The notes under the pieces are model-generated. The model was not told the DNA's origin. It saw only the letters and a program-made list of their open reading frames with translations, and ran no database searches. From Pontibacter kalidii (GTDB lineage Bacteria > Bacteroidota > Bacteroidia > Cytophagales > Hymenobacteraceae): a stretch of DNA of 64,000 nucleotides. The stretch lies in assembly GCF_026278245.1 (NCBI RefSeq), contig NZ_CP111079.1:2048501-2112500 (forward strand), given 5' to 3'. A program made the translations under genes and the position numbers. Below are positions 25,899-34,913 of this stretch, in pieces. Position 1 is the first letter of the stretch. Every line of letters begins with the position of its first letter.

Positions 25899-26849
25899 TT
25901 ACGGCAGGATCACGATCTTGCCTGTAGTATGTGAGGTCTGTATCTGCTTCATTGCTTCCATTGTTTCATCCAGCGTATAGGTCCTGCTTACCGGCACCCG
26001 CAGCTTTCCAGCCTCAGCCAGCTCCCGCAGGTGATCCAACTGGCGCGAGTTGGGTTCCACAAACACGTAGGTGAAATCGATATCGGGATTCAGGTCAGTA
26101 CCGTGGTTAAGGATGGAGACAAGCTTGCCCGAAGGCTTCAGCGCCTGCAGGCTTTGCTGCAGGGTTTCGCCGCTGGCACAGTCAAATATCAGGTCAACGC
26201 CGTCTGGTACAAGCTGCTGCACGGCTTCCCCTACATGGTTGCTTTTGTAATCCACCGTGTGATCCGCTCCTAGATCGCGCATGTGGGAGTGATTTTTCTC
26301 GCTGGCTACCCCAATTACTTTGGCTCCTTTGGCTTTTGCCAATTGTATCCCCAGGCTGCCCACGCCACCCGAGGCTCCCAGTATCAGCACCGTCTGCCCC
26401 TCCTGCAGATGGCCTGCATCAAACAGCGATTGATAGGCCGTGAGGCCCACCAGCGGTATGCCCGCGGCTTCCTCCCACGAGCTATTTTTTGGCTTTAAAG
26501 CCAGGTAGCTCTCCGGTAGCACGATGTATTCGGCAAAGGTGCCATGCTGCACCACAGGCCTGCGCGCATAGGCGTATACCTCGTCTCCCACATCAAACCT
26601 TCTGGCACTAAAGCCCCTATCCACCACTTCGCCGGCTAGGTCCCAACCAGGTATAACCGGAAACTTTGTGGGGAGGTTTTCTTTAAGGTACCCCTCCCGC
26701 ACGGCGTAATCCACCGGGTTTACACCAGCCGCCCTTACACGAACCAGCACCTCGCCCTCTCCTATCTCAGGTATTTCTACGGTGTTTATACTTACTTTCT
26801 CCGGACCTCCAAACTCGCTGTAAGTCGCTGCTCTCATTTGTTTTGTCAT
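25899..26849 (-). CDS. NADP-dependent MDR oxidoreductase
   Basis: 316 residues from the ATG at 26849 (MTKQMRAATYSEFGGPEKV); the longer frame upstream adds 49 unrelated residues. GroES-like domain with AAGVNPVDYAVREGYL and FPVIPGWDLAGEV, then a Rossmann domain with GASGGVGSLGIQLAKAKG. Zinc ligands are absent. Typical of the quinone/alkenal reductase group. Its paralogue at 7791 shares only the fold. It lies 110 bp downstream of the Mug gene on the same strand, possibly a single transcript. Confidence 0.85.
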   Translation of the reverse strand: MTKQMRAATYSEFGGPEKVSINTVEIPEIGEGEVLVRVRAAGVNPVDYAVREGYLKENLPTKFPVIPGWDLAGEVVDRGFSARRFDVGDEVYAYARRPVVQHGTFAEYIVLPESYLALKPKNSSWEEAAGIPLVGLTAYQSLFDAGHLQEGQTVLILGASGGVGSLGIQLAKAKGAKVIGVASEKNHSHMRDLGADHTVDYKSNHVGEAVQQLVPDGVDLIFDCASGETLQQSLQALKPSGKLVSILNHGTDLNPDIDFTYVFVEPNSRQLDHLRELAEAGKLRVPVSRTYTLDETMEAMKQIQTSHTTGKIVILP

Positions 26850-26958
26850 AGCTTTGATTATGTGTTTGCTTTTACGTTGCAGGCAAGCACCAACACCTGT
26901 TTGCCTGCTCCCTATAAAAGATACAGGTAAAAGGAGCGTGAAGTTTATAAATAGAAAC

Positions 26959-27522
26959 TTACCCTTCCTGTTGCGCCACAAATTCGCGCAGCTCACGATA
27001 AACAGTGGTGAGCTTTTTGGGCGGGAAATGCGCGTTCAGGCCACTGGGGTTTGGCAATACCCATAACCTGGTCTGCCCTATCGTTTGCTCCTGCAGGCCT
27101 ATGGCGGCAGTGGCCTTGCCGAAGGCAACGCGGTAAGCGCTGAGGCCCAGCAGCGCCAGCACCTGCGGCTGGTATAAAATCACCTTCTCCACCAGCGTAA
27201 TGCCTCCCTCAATCAACTCAGCCTTGCTCAACTCTGCCGCGTTGGCTGTGGCCCTGCCTACCACATTGGTGATGCCATAACCGAGTTGCAACAATTCGTT
27301 CTCCTGGTGTGGCTGGTATTTCTCTGGGGTAAAGCCGGCCGAATGAAGGGTGGGCCAGAAGCGGTTGCCGGGCCGGGCAAAGTGGTGGCCCTTAATAGCT
27401 GTATACAAGCCGGGGTTGATGCCGCAGAAAAGTACTTTCAAGTCCGGGGCAATAATGTCAGGAACAGTTTTTCCGGAAGCAGCGGCCAGTTCTTCTTTGG
27501 TTGGGCTTTTAGTAGATAGCAT
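26959..27522 (-). CDS. mug: Mismatch-specific uracil/thymine DNA glycosylase
   Basis: 187 residues. Removes U or T opposite G, and ethenocytosine, by base flipping. Motif I is LFCGINPGLYTA with the catalytic Asn in GINPG; motif II is VLPNPSGLNAHF, where Mug proteins insert the NPSGLN loop into the helix. HFARPGNRFWPTLHSAGFTP is also characteristic. Cytosolic. The start ATG is the only one that fits the family N-terminus. Confidence 0.92.
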   Translation of the reverse strand: MLSTKSPTKEELAAASGKTVPDIIAPDLKVLFCGINPGLYTAIKGHHFARPGNRFWPTLHSAGFTPEKYQPHQENELLQLGYGITNVVGRATANAAELSKAELIEGGITLVEKVILYQPQVLALLGLSAYRVAFGKATAAIGLQEQTIGQTRLWVLPNPSGLNAHFPPKKLTTVYRELREFVAQQEG

Positions 27523-27735
27523 ACCTGTCTTTTACTACAGGCTACACCCTATGGTTTTATTTTCCACTACTATTTCACTGGTATTCAAAGAGAAGAATCG
27601 CTAGTCAGAGAGTATAGGATAGTATGAATTTATACTTATCTTGGATACGTGATATAAAGAAAGCTCCGCACATAGTGCAGATAAGCGTATGTTTACGCTT
27701 AGCCGATAGTTAGCATAAATATAAACCAAATAAGG

Positions 27736-28452
27736 ATGTTTAATTTTTTCAAGAAAAAAAAACCAACTCATACCGAAAGTAAGAACCAATTTGAAATACC
27801 TTCAAACTGGGAGCATCACTACATATACGGATTTATTGGAGGAAATCCATTCCAGACAATAAGTGATTTGAATGCTGTAGCTGTAATAATAAAGAATACA
27901 GTTGGGCATAAAGGATTCATAGCTTTAGACTCCATTCTTCACCCATATAATTTAGTAAACCAAAAAGGAGCAACAGCTTGGGATTTGGCTTGGTTTAGAG
28001 TTTACACACAAGATGACGGGAGATTTATCCAGGAGATTGGAGAGAATAAAAATGCGACTGTGGTAAAGGTGGAAACATTAAACTTAAAGGACAATTTCAG
28101 GATATGGCCTAATGATGACCTCAACCCAGAAAAGAATAAGCAATACTCAAAGTATGTTCCATTTGTCTTCCCTTATTTAATCTATAAGCACGGAGAAGAG
28201 CCTCACTGGTCTAAAATGATTAATGCTGAGTTAGAATTACAAGGACATGCCCAAACTTATATTGAGAACTTTAATTCTATCTTATCAAAATTTGTTGATG
28301 GACATGTAATGACCTTAGGGTTTGGAGAATTTGATAGAGAAAATCTAGATGATTTGATTGAAAAGTTCACAAGCTTCTATGAAGAAAATATAAAAAAAAA
28401 TGCTAACAAGAGCTCATACCCAATGTGGATTTTAATGTTTAGCCAAGTTTAA
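27736..28452 (+). CDS. Hypothetical protein in AT-rich patch
   Basis: 238 residues beginning MFNFFKKKKPTHTESKNQF. It is rich in aromatic and Asn/Lys residues, has no signal peptide or membrane span, and I recognise no family. The gene is distinctly more AT-rich than its neighbours in codon use (many AAT, AAA, TTA), and DNA on both sides is also AT-rich, which suggests recent transfer. The frame is long and the codon pattern coherent, so it is very likely a real gene. Function unknown. Confidence 0.65.
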   Translation: MFNFFKKKKPTHTESKNQFEIPSNWEHHYIYGFIGGNPFQTISDLNAVAVIIKNTVGHKGFIALDSILHPYNLVNQKGATAWDLAWFRVYTQDDGRFIQEIGENKNATVVKVETLNLKDNFRIWPNDDLNPEKNKQYSKYVPFVFPYLIYKHGEEPHWSKMINAELELQGHAQTYIENFNSILSKFVDGHVMTLGFGEFDRENLDDLIEKFTSFYEENIKKNANKSSYPMWILMFSQV

Positions 28453-28543
28453 CCCCATTGGTAACATTCCATACGTGTGTTACATACACAGCCATGTAAT
28501 CCCACACTGGGTATAGCCTAGCACGTTAGCTTCAATATCAACG

Positions 28544-28786
28544 ATGAAAACTAGTTATACTCTCCTATTTCTTGCAGTAATATCCTCTTTCAGTAGCGAA
28601 AAGCTAAAAGTTGGTAGCGTTGACTTAACTGCAAATGCTGCTGGATTACCACTAGAAACTATCAAAAAGAATTCAGATGAAAGGAAAAGCTATTTTAGCT
28701 TAGATTCTGTAGACCCAACTTTACTTAAGGCAATTGATAGTGCTTTTTACGCCCGATACTTTTTGGATTTACCTGTAAGGCTATAA
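28544..28786 (+). CDS. Short exported hypothetical protein, possibly truncated
   Basis: 80 residues with an N-terminal signal-like segment (MKTSYTLLFLAVISSFSSEK) followed by a polar region ending YARYFLDLPVRL. It shares the AT-rich composition of the preceding gene. No family recognised; the abrupt end and the short length would fit a fragment of a larger exported protein. Confidence 0.4.
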   Translation: MKTSYTLLFLAVISSFSSEKLKVGSVDLTANAAGLPLETIKKNSDERKSYFSLDSVDPTLLKAIDSAFYARYFLDLPVRL

Positions 28787-28881
28787 GATAGAATTTGCCC
28801 CATACTCCAGCTATTACTCGTGCTATGCTGGGTACACACCAGACCTTTACTGTACCTCCGCCACAGCAAAGCCAAGTAACG

Positions 28882-29715
28882 TTACACAGGAAAAATCCGC
28901 TCTTTTGCCTGTTTCTGGAACTGCTCTGGCGTCTGTCCGGTCATTTTTTTGAAGAACCTGCTGAAATACGACCTGTCTTCAAAACCAAGGCTGTAACCAA
29001 TTTCCTGTATCGTCTTTGCGCTGATAACGAGTTCCTGTTTAGCCTCCACTACGATGCGCTCCTGCAGCAGCTGCGTAATTGTTTTCCTAGTCTTCTCCTT
29101 CAGGATCTGGTTCAGGCGCTTGGGTGTGATGTTCAGTTTATCGGAGTAAAATGTTACTGATTTCTCTTCCCTGAAGTGGTGCTCCAGCAGCAGCAGGAAA
29201 TGATACACCCGCTTCTCATTCAGCCCCTGGCCGGTTATAGTCAGTGTTTTATACTGCATCAGTTTCAGTAGAAATGCCTTCAGCAGCGTTTTGAGCACCA
29301 GGAAATTCTGTTGCTGCTGTTCATATTCGACTTTTATGATCCGAAGGAAGTTCTCCAGCGTAACAGCCATGTCTTCGTCCAGCAGGATGGTGGAGAAACT
29401 ACCAGCACCTTTGCCGAGGAAAAGCCTGATCACATCCAACATAAATTCTTTGGCCTCATAGTCCAGCACCGATTTATGAAAGGCGAGCAAGGTCCCTTTT
29501 TTGTCGGATTTTCTGGGACGGGGAGAGCGGTTAGGCGGGATCAGGTACATCCAGTCACCTTTGATGCGAAGAGTATCCTCTTTTATAAAATGAATGGGCT
29601 CTTCATCCTTCAGCCAGGCAATCTCAAAGTAGTCCTCCCGCGCGGGGTTTTCAAAAAACATCTGCAACGGGGCGTCGAGAGGGCTTATAAAAAACAGGTC
29701 ACTTTCCGGGTTCAT
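28882..29715 (-). CDS. AraC-family transcriptional regulator
   Basis: 277 residues. The C-terminal about 100 residues hold two helix-turn-helix motifs: VTFYSDKLNITPKRLNQILKE and IQEIGYSLGFEDRSYFSRFFKKMTGQTPEQFQKQ, the AraC/XylS signature. The N-terminal part (about 1-140) is a cupin-like sensor of unknown ligand. Divergent from the aldehyde dehydrogenase gene, 225 bp apart, so it probably controls that gene in response to an aldehyde or alcohol; this is inferred from position. Confidence 0.88.
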   Translation of the reverse strand: MNPESDLFFISPLDAPLQMFFENPAREDYFEIAWLKDEEPIHFIKEDTLRIKGDWMYLIPPNRSPRPRKSDKKGTLLAFHKSVLDYEAKEFMLDVIRLFLGKGAGSFSTILLDEDMAVTLENFLRIIKVEYEQQQQNFLVLKTLLKAFLLKLMQYKTLTITGQGLNEKRVYHFLLLLEHHFREEKSVTFYSDKLNITPKRLNQILKEKTRKTITQLLQERIVVEAKQELVISAKTIQEIGYSLGFEDRSYFSRFFKKMTGQTPEQFQKQAKERIFPV

Positions 29716-29874
29716 AGGCTATCAGTTGTTAAGCAAAATTTTATTGTCAGCCCGGCATCCACTACCTCTTCCTCTCACGCCTGCTCCTAAGCTACACCTT
29801 GCTATTTCCTGGTAATTTCCTTTTTGTCCTACCTTATGGGAAGTCTGTACTACCGCTCACACTAAGGTTATTTG

Positions 29875-29882
29875 TAAATTTG
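29875..29882 (+). promoter_or_regulatory. Candidate -7 box TAAATTTG upstream of aldehyde dehydrogenase
   Basis: Exact match to the Bacteroidota -7 consensus TAnnTTTG, 58 bases before the ATG. I see no good TTTG -33 box at the usual spacing, which would fit a promoter that needs an activator such as the divergent AraC protein. A palindromic AAATGTAACATTT lies just downstream (about 29904-29916). Confidence 0.4.
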
Positions 29883-29940
29883 TAACAGTTGCACAGACGA
29901 TCGAAATGTAACATTTAAATTCATTTAAAGATATAAAATT

Positions 29941-31500
29941 ATGAGCACTACAGCATTAGAATCCAGAATAGAAAACGGTAAAGCCGAGAAGAAACTATAT
30001 AAATTCCCACAGCTCAAAGACAAAGAGCTACCTCGCGATAACTTTATCGGTGGACAATTTGTCCCACCAGTGAAGGGAGAATACTTCGATAACATTTCAC
30101 CCATCAACGGAAAAGTGTTTGCGCAGGCAGCACGCTCTACCAAAGAAGACGTGGAGTTGGCGCTGGACGCGGCCCACAAAGCCTTTCAGACGTGGAGCAA
30201 AACATCTGCAAAAGAACGCAGTAACACGTTGCTTCGGGTAGCCCAGACCATTGAGGACAACCTGGAGTACCTGGCTACAGTCGATTCCATCGACAACGGT
30301 AAGCCGATTCGTGAGACGCGTGCGGCAGACCTTCCGCTTGTGGTCGACCACTTCCGCTATTTTGCCGGTGTGATCCGCGCAGAGGAAGGTGGCATTTCGG
30401 AGCACGATGCCAACACAGTGAGTATCGTGTTGCACGAGCCGATTGGGGTGGTAGGGCAGATCATTCCCTGGAACTTCCCGCTGCTGATGGCCGCCTGGAA
30501 AATTGCCCCGGCACTGGCTGCCGGTAACACGATTGTCTTAAAACCGGCGGAGCAGACCCCAACAAGTATCCTGGCCCTGATGGAGCTGATCGGTGACATT
30601 CTACCAGACGGTGTACTGAACGTGGTGAACGGTTTTGGAGCCGAAGTGGGTAAAGCACTGGGTACTTCCCCAAGAATCAGCAAGCTTGCGTTTACCGGCT
30701 CTACGGCAACAGGTAAACTGATCATGCAGTACGCCTCCGAAAACATCATTCCTTCTACCATGGAGTTGGGCGGTAAATCGCCGAACGTCTTCTTCCCTTC
30801 CGTGATGGATGCCGACGACGAATTCTTTGACAAAGCCCTGGAAGGAGCCGCCTTCTTTGCCCTGAACCAAGGGGAGGTCTGTAGTGCACCAACCCGAATC
30901 CTGGTGCACGAAAGTATAGCCGACGCCTTTACGGCCCGCGTGATCGAACGCGTGAAAGCCATTAAAGCCGGTAACCCGCTGGACGGCGAGACCATGATTG
31001 GGGCGCAGGTATCGAAACCACAGTACGACAAGATCCTGAACTACATCAAGATTGGTAAAGAAGAAGGAGCCGAAGTACTGCTGGGTGGCGAACCGCAGGA
31101 GCTCGAGGGCGACTTGGCGGATGGGTATTATATCCAGCCGACCATCCTGAAGGGCCACAACAAAATGCGTGTGTTCCAGGAAGAGATCTTTGGTCCGGTG
31201 GTGGCACTGACTACTTTTAAAACGACCGAAGAAGCCATCGAGATCGCTAACGATACGATTTACGGACTGGGTGCCGGCGTCTGGACACGTGATGCACACG
31301 AGATGTACCAGGTGCCGAGAGCCATACAGGCTGGCCGTGTCTGGGTGAACCAGTACCATACCTATCCGGCGCACGCTCCGTTTGGTGGTTACAAACAGTC
31401 GGGCTACGGTAGAGAGAACCACAAGATGATGCTCGACCATTACCGCCAGACCAAGAACATGCTGATATCTTACGACAAGAAGAAGCAAGGTTTCTTTTAA
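29941..31500 (+). CDS. Aldehyde dehydrogenase (ExaC/AldA type)
   Basis: 519 residues. Oxidises aldehydes, probably acetaldehyde or similar, to acids with NAD(P)+. Key features: [27 protein letters not shown], catalytic Glu275 in MELGGKS, nucleophile Cys314 in GEVCSAPTR, and [10 protein letters not shown]. The family has a strong association with a DUF779 gene directly downstream, as here. Expression is probably controlled by the divergent AraC gene. Codon use is GC-rich, unlike the AT-rich patches on both sides. Confidence 0.93.
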   Translation: MSTTALESRIENGKAEKKLYKFPQLKDKELPRDNFIGGQFVPPVKGEYFDNISPINGKVFAQAARSTKEDVELALDAAHKAFQTWSKTSAKERSNTLLRVAQTIEDNLEYLATVDSIDNGKPIRETRAADLPLVVDHFRYFAGVIRAEEGGISEHDANTVSIVLHEPIGVVGQIIPWNFPLLMAAWKIAPALAAGNTIVLKPAEQTPTSILALMELIGDILPDGVLNVVNGFGAEVGKALGTSPRISKLAFTGSTATGKLIMQYASENIIPSTMELGGKSPNVFFPSVMDADDEFFDKALEGAAFFALNQGEVCSAPTRILVHESIADAFTARVIERVKAIKAGNPLDGETMIGAQVSKPQYDKILNYIKIGKEEGAEVLLGGEPQELEGDLADGYYIQPTILKGHNKMRVFQEEIFGPVVALTTFKTTEEAIEIANDTIYGLGAGVWTRDAHEMYQVPRAIQAGRVWVNQYHTYPAHAPFGGYKQSGYGRENHKMMLDHYRQTKNMLISYDKKKQGFF

Positions 31501-31521
31501 TCTGATTTTTTCATGAACCTG

Positions 31522-31552
31522 AAATCACCTGGGGCCACCTCAGGTGATTTTT
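31522..31552 (+). terminator. Intercistronic hairpin
   Basis: Stem AAATCACCT (31522-31530) and AGGTGATTT (31542-31550), then TTATTT. It lies between the aldehyde dehydrogenase and DUF779 genes and may terminate part of the transcripts, lowering DUF779 expression. Confidence 0.55.
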
Positions 31553-31572
31553 ATTTATACCTAAACAGAAAC

Positions 31573-31923
31573 ATGGAAAAGATACTAGCAACAGAAAAAG
31601 CAAAAGAAGTGATCAGCCAGCTGAAGGAGCGCTACGGTGAGTTGATGTTTTACATGAGTGGCGGCTGCTGCGAAGGCTCGCAGCCCATGTGCTATGAGAA
31701 AGGCGAGTATAAGCCAGGCTCCCGCGACTTGCTCATCGGCGAGGTGGAAGGCTGTGAATTTTACCTGTCAGAAGAGCAGAACCAATACTACAAGTATTCC
31801 CAACTGCTTTTAGATGCGGCACCCGGTATGGGCGGTGGCTTTTCGCTTGAAAGTGTACTGGGCATGGCGTTTAGTGTAACAATACATACGTTGGTTGCGA
31901 AAGAGGATGCCGAGATCGTATAG
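31573..31923 (+). CDS. DUF779 domain protein
   Basis: 116 residues from the ATG at 31573; the upstream frame crosses the hairpin and is unlikely to be translated. The family core SGGCCEGSQPMCYEKGE shows conserved cysteines (30-33 and 40), then EVEGCEFYLSEEQNQYY and the C-terminal GRG-like GMGGGFSLE. The Cys pattern suggests metal or Fe-S binding or a thiol role. Found next to aldehyde dehydrogenases in many bacteria; exact function unknown. Confidence 0.85.
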   Translation: MEKILATEKAKEVISQLKERYGELMFYMSGGCCEGSQPMCYEKGEYKPGSRDLLIGEVEGCEFYLSEEQNQYYKYSQLLLDAAPGMGGGFSLESVLGMAFSVTIHTLVAKEDAEIV

Positions 31924-31997
31924 CCAGCTCCATTAGCTATGCGTATTCAAAGGGCTTCCGGGAAGGATTTGAGGAGTTCCAGTATAGCTTATACGTG

Positions 31998-32036
31998 AAA
32001 AGAGCCCGTAGGCGAAAAGCTTACGGGCTCTTTTCG
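31998..32036 (+). terminator. Rho-independent terminator
   Basis: Perfect 13-bp stem AAAAGAGCCCGTA (31998-32010) and TACGGGCTCTTTT (32022-32034). Ends the aldehyde dehydrogenase - DUF779 transcript. Confidence 0.85.
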
Positions 32037-32368
32037 GTTTACCTATACCTGTAGACTGACCAGGTAAGGTTTTCATTGCAAGGTCAAACAAATTCCCTTA
32101 AGCTCACATATGCCCAGGATACCTTGGATAAAATCATGAGTCCGTCTGACTATCTCAGGAAAATAGTTATATTAGTAGAACACTATGGATGTAATTGTGC
32201 CAGGTAGCAACCCCGCACAATTACTATTAGGTTCTGGACCTCACCTACTCCACATATAGTGCAGCTAGTGGGAGTCGGTACTCCTGCTAGTAAGTAGTTG
32301 GCATGTAGGCATAACTATAAAGTGGCACTAAAATTTATTGTTCAGAACCAACATCTGATAAATCAAGA
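32037..32368. other. Intergenic stretch with one hairpin
   Basis: 332 bp with no gene. One interrupted palindrome is visible at 32265-32290: CTAG-tg-GGAGT-cggt-ACTCC-tg-CTAG. Composition becomes AT-rich to the right. Nothing else recognised. Confidence 0.4.
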
Positions 32369-32683
32369 GTGAAAAATAAATGGAAATTGGCTTTTTGGAT
32401 TTGTCTGGCGATTCTATTGGCAACCGTACTTTTGGGATTCTATCGAATTCTTGACCAAGGAGTAACAGTAACTCATATGCGTGAAGGCTACTCTGGTACG
32501 GAAAACGATTTGGAAACCTTAGCCGAATTAATAAATAAGACTGACTTAACTAAAATAGAAGCAGAAAGAGTGCTCAAAAGCCATAGACTTTACGAATACA
32601 TGGACTTCAATTCTGACACAGTAGCACTTGAGAGAGTGAATGTGATTTTTAAAGACAGCAGGTTGAGCAGAATTGAAAAGTAG
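32369..32683 (+). CDS. Small single-pass membrane protein, unknown
   Basis: 104 residues from a GTG start (GTGAAAAATAAATGG). One membrane span (about residues 6-26, WKLAFWICLAILLATVLLGFY), then a soluble part rich in Asp, Glu and Leu ending RLSRIEK. Composition is AT-rich like its neighbours. No family recognised. Confidence 0.55.
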   Translation: MKNKWKLAFWICLAILLATVLLGFYRILDQGVTVTHMREGYSGTENDLETLAELINKTDLTKIEAERVLKSHRLYEYMDFNSDTVALERVNVIFKDSRLSRIEK

Positions 32684-32825
32684 TGGTAATAAAAGGAAAA
32701 AGTACGACAAGCCAACAAGATTTATACACTATGCTTCGGCTTACTGCCTCCGCCACCGTTTACACGAAGCCATTTAAGCAGGAGTAACTAAAACTTCGCA
32801 AATAATAGTTAACGCTAAGCGACCC

Positions 32826-33269
32826 TTGAAAATAAAACCTCTGTTTTTAGCCATCTTCTTAGGAATGATTTCTTGTAACAACCATAACCAACACAACTTG
32901 GACAACTCAAACGTGGATTTAGTAAATCAATATTTTACATACTTCAACAACCACGACTGGGAGAAGATGGCAGAAATGTACACAGAAACGGCAGCGTTCA
33001 AAGACCCCTCCCTCGGTATGGGAACTGTAACACAGACACGTGAACAGGTTGTCCAGAAGTATTGCGCACTGAACGAGGTTTTTCCTGACTTGCATGATAA
33101 GGTTATACAGGTATATCCTTCAGGAGAGCAGCATGTTATTGTGGAATTCATATCGAGCGGAACTGCACCAGACAGTTCAGAGTTTGAGCTCCCGATCTGC
33201 ACTATTTTCACTATTGAAAATGGAAAAATAGTGAAGGACTTCACCTATTACGACAATTTTGAAGAATAA
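32826..33269 (+). CDS. SnoaL/NTF2-like lipoprotein
   Basis: 147 residues. Signal with lipobox-like GMISC (Cys17), then an NTF2-like domain: VNQYFTYFNNHDWEKMAEMYTETAAFKDPSLG and IVEFISSGTAPDSSEFELPICTIFTIENGKIVKDFTYYDNF, the SnoaL-type polyketide cyclase/ketosteroid-isomerase fold. Start TTG at 32826; no ATG fits the signal. Ligand unknown. The DNA is AT-rich compared with the genes that follow. Confidence 0.78.
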   Translation: MKIKPLFLAIFLGMISCNNHNQHNLDNSNVDLVNQYFTYFNNHDWEKMAEMYTETAAFKDPSLGMGTVTQTREQVVQKYCALNEVFPDLHDKVIQVYPSGEQHVIVEFISSGTAPDSSEFELPICTIFTIENGKIVKDFTYYDNFEE

Positions 33270-33410
33270 AAAGGCTGCACACAACTCGGGACAGTCTCCA
33301 GACTCGGCTGCGCCTAGTTCGCAACCTTTACTCAACATTCATATCCATCTCCTACCTCTTATCAAACATTAAATATCACTTTAATCTAATATCTTCCGTA
33401 CTATACTACC

Positions 33411-34262
33411 ATGGAAGAAACGAAGGAGATCCTGGTTAAAAATGAGGAGACCAGGCTGTACACGGTAACGTATCCGAGCATCGGAAAAGAGACCGTTATA
33501 CTGCTGCACGGCGGCCCCGGTGTGCCGGACGGGTTAACTCCGGTAGCCGAATTCCTGAGCCGCCATTTCCAGGTGATCACCTTCCACCAGCGCGGCACCC
33601 TCAGTTCCCCCTGCTACGTTAGTAATTACTCTATCGGCGCCTACCTGAGTGATATCGATAAAATTGCCGAGCGCTTCAACCTGGAGCAGTTTCATCTTTT
33701 TGGGCACTCCTGGGGCGGGCTGTATGCCCAAATATACGCCTACCAAAACCCGCACCGCCTGCAGAGCCTGTTTTTATGTAGTCCCGCCTCCGGCACCGGC
33801 AGGCAATGGAAGGAAATGGGGATAGAAGTGGCCAGGTACAACAAGAGCAAATGCACCCAGAAAGAATGGATGGGCATGCTAAAGGATGCCGCCCTGGGCT
33901 TCCTGGGGAACGACAAAGCCTACGAAAGGCTTTTTACCCAGTTCTGCCTGAATTGCAACAAAGGCTATGAAGTACGTGATCCGGTTCCCGTACAGGTGGA
34001 TCACATCTACGCCAAGCCCATAAACCGCACCAACCTCGCCCTATTGAAAGAGCCTGAACTGGAGCCAATGATGGACCAGGGCTTTAACTTTACCGTCACC
34101 TACGGAGACGATGACATTTACGGCGAGAGCAAAAAGTATGTGCGGGAGCGTTACCCTTACGCGGATTTCATCACCGTACCCGGCACCAGCCACTTCCCGT
34201 GGCTGCAAAATGAGCAGGTGTTTTACGGTATCCTTTCGTCGCATTACAGCCTTATTGTTTAG
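33411..34262 (+). CDS. Alpha/beta hydrolase, prolyl-aminopeptidase-like
   Basis: 283 residues. The oxyanion motif HGGPG is at 33-37 and the nucleophile elbow GHSWGG has Ser100; the acid Asp is probably in TYGDDDIYGE and the catalytic His in PGTSHFPWLQ. HGGPG with GxSWGG is the pattern of proline iminopeptidases and related S33 hydrolases. No signal peptide; cytosolic. Substrate not determinable. Confidence 0.85.
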   Translation: MEETKEILVKNEETRLYTVTYPSIGKETVILLHGGPGVPDGLTPVAEFLSRHFQVITFHQRGTLSSPCYVSNYSIGAYLSDIDKIAERFNLEQFHLFGHSWGGLYAQIYAYQNPHRLQSLFLCSPASGTGRQWKEMGIEVARYNKSKCTQKEWMGMLKDAALGFLGNDKAYERLFTQFCLNCNKGYEVRDPVPVQVDHIYAKPINRTNLALLKEPELEPMMDQGFNFTVTYGDDDIYGESKKYVRERYPYADFITVPGTSHFPWLQNEQVFYGILSSHYSLIV

Positions 34263-34375
34263 GAGGATTTATACGTTGCTAGAACCAAAGTATAAGCAAG
34301 CGGTTTAGTACTTGTTACCTTTTCGCTGTCTTTCACCGTACTAAGCTACATACCCCCTAACCAAAATTTCGACCT

Positions 34376-34879
34376 ATGACCTTCTACTCAGCCCACCCCG
34401 AAGACCTATTCTTAGACGCCGCACGCAAAGGAGATGTTGCTTACTTAAAGCAGGCCATAGACTCCGGAATAGATTTGGAAGCCCGGGACGGCAGAGGCTA
34501 CACGGCCCTGATTCTGGCCAGCTATAACGGAAATATGGAGGCGGTGAAAGTGCTGCTGGAGGCTGGCGCAGAGGTAAATGCAGGTGATGCAGGCGGAAAT
34601 ACAGCTTTGATGGGGGTGAGCTTTAAAGGCTACGACGAGATAGCACGGCTACTGATTGCCAAAGGGGCCGACCTGAACCTGCAAACCGGCAACGGGGGTA
34701 CCGCCCTGATGTTCGCCTCTCTGTTCGGCCGAAACGTGCTGGTAAAAACGTTGTTAGAAAGTGGGGCCGATGCCACCAAGCGCGACATACGCGGCCTCAC
34801 CGCCTTCGACCTGGCCATACAGCAGGGAAACGAGGAAGCCTTGGAGCTGTTTAAGCAGCACGCAAAACAAATAGGCTAA
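34376..34879 (+). CDS. Ankyrin-repeat protein
   Basis: 167 residues made of about four to five ankyrin repeats: LFLDAARKGDVAYLKQAIDSG, RDGRGYTALILASYNGNMEAVKVLLEAGAE, GNTALMGVSFKGYDEIARLLIAKGADL, GGTALMFASLFGRNVLVKTLLESGAD and RGLTAFDLAIQQGNEEALELF. No signal sequence. Such proteins bind other proteins; in bacteria small ones often sit beside catalases or toxins, but no such partner is here. Convergent with hemA. Confidence 0.88.
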   Translation: MTFYSAHPEDLFLDAARKGDVAYLKQAIDSGIDLEARDGRGYTALILASYNGNMEAVKVLLEAGAEVNAGDAGGNTALMGVSFKGYDEIARLLIAKGADLNLQTGNGGTALMFASLFGRNVLVKTLLESGADATKRDIRGLTAFDLAIQQGNEEALELFKQHAKQIG

Positions 34880-34913
34880 TCAAATCCCTCCAGCGTACGG
34901 CTCCAAAGTATAC

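Noticed and set aside
32200..32300. Possible tRNA or small RNA at 32.2 kb
   Set aside because: I could not form a cloverleaf or find TTCRANY at the right place; only one interrupted palindrome is present.
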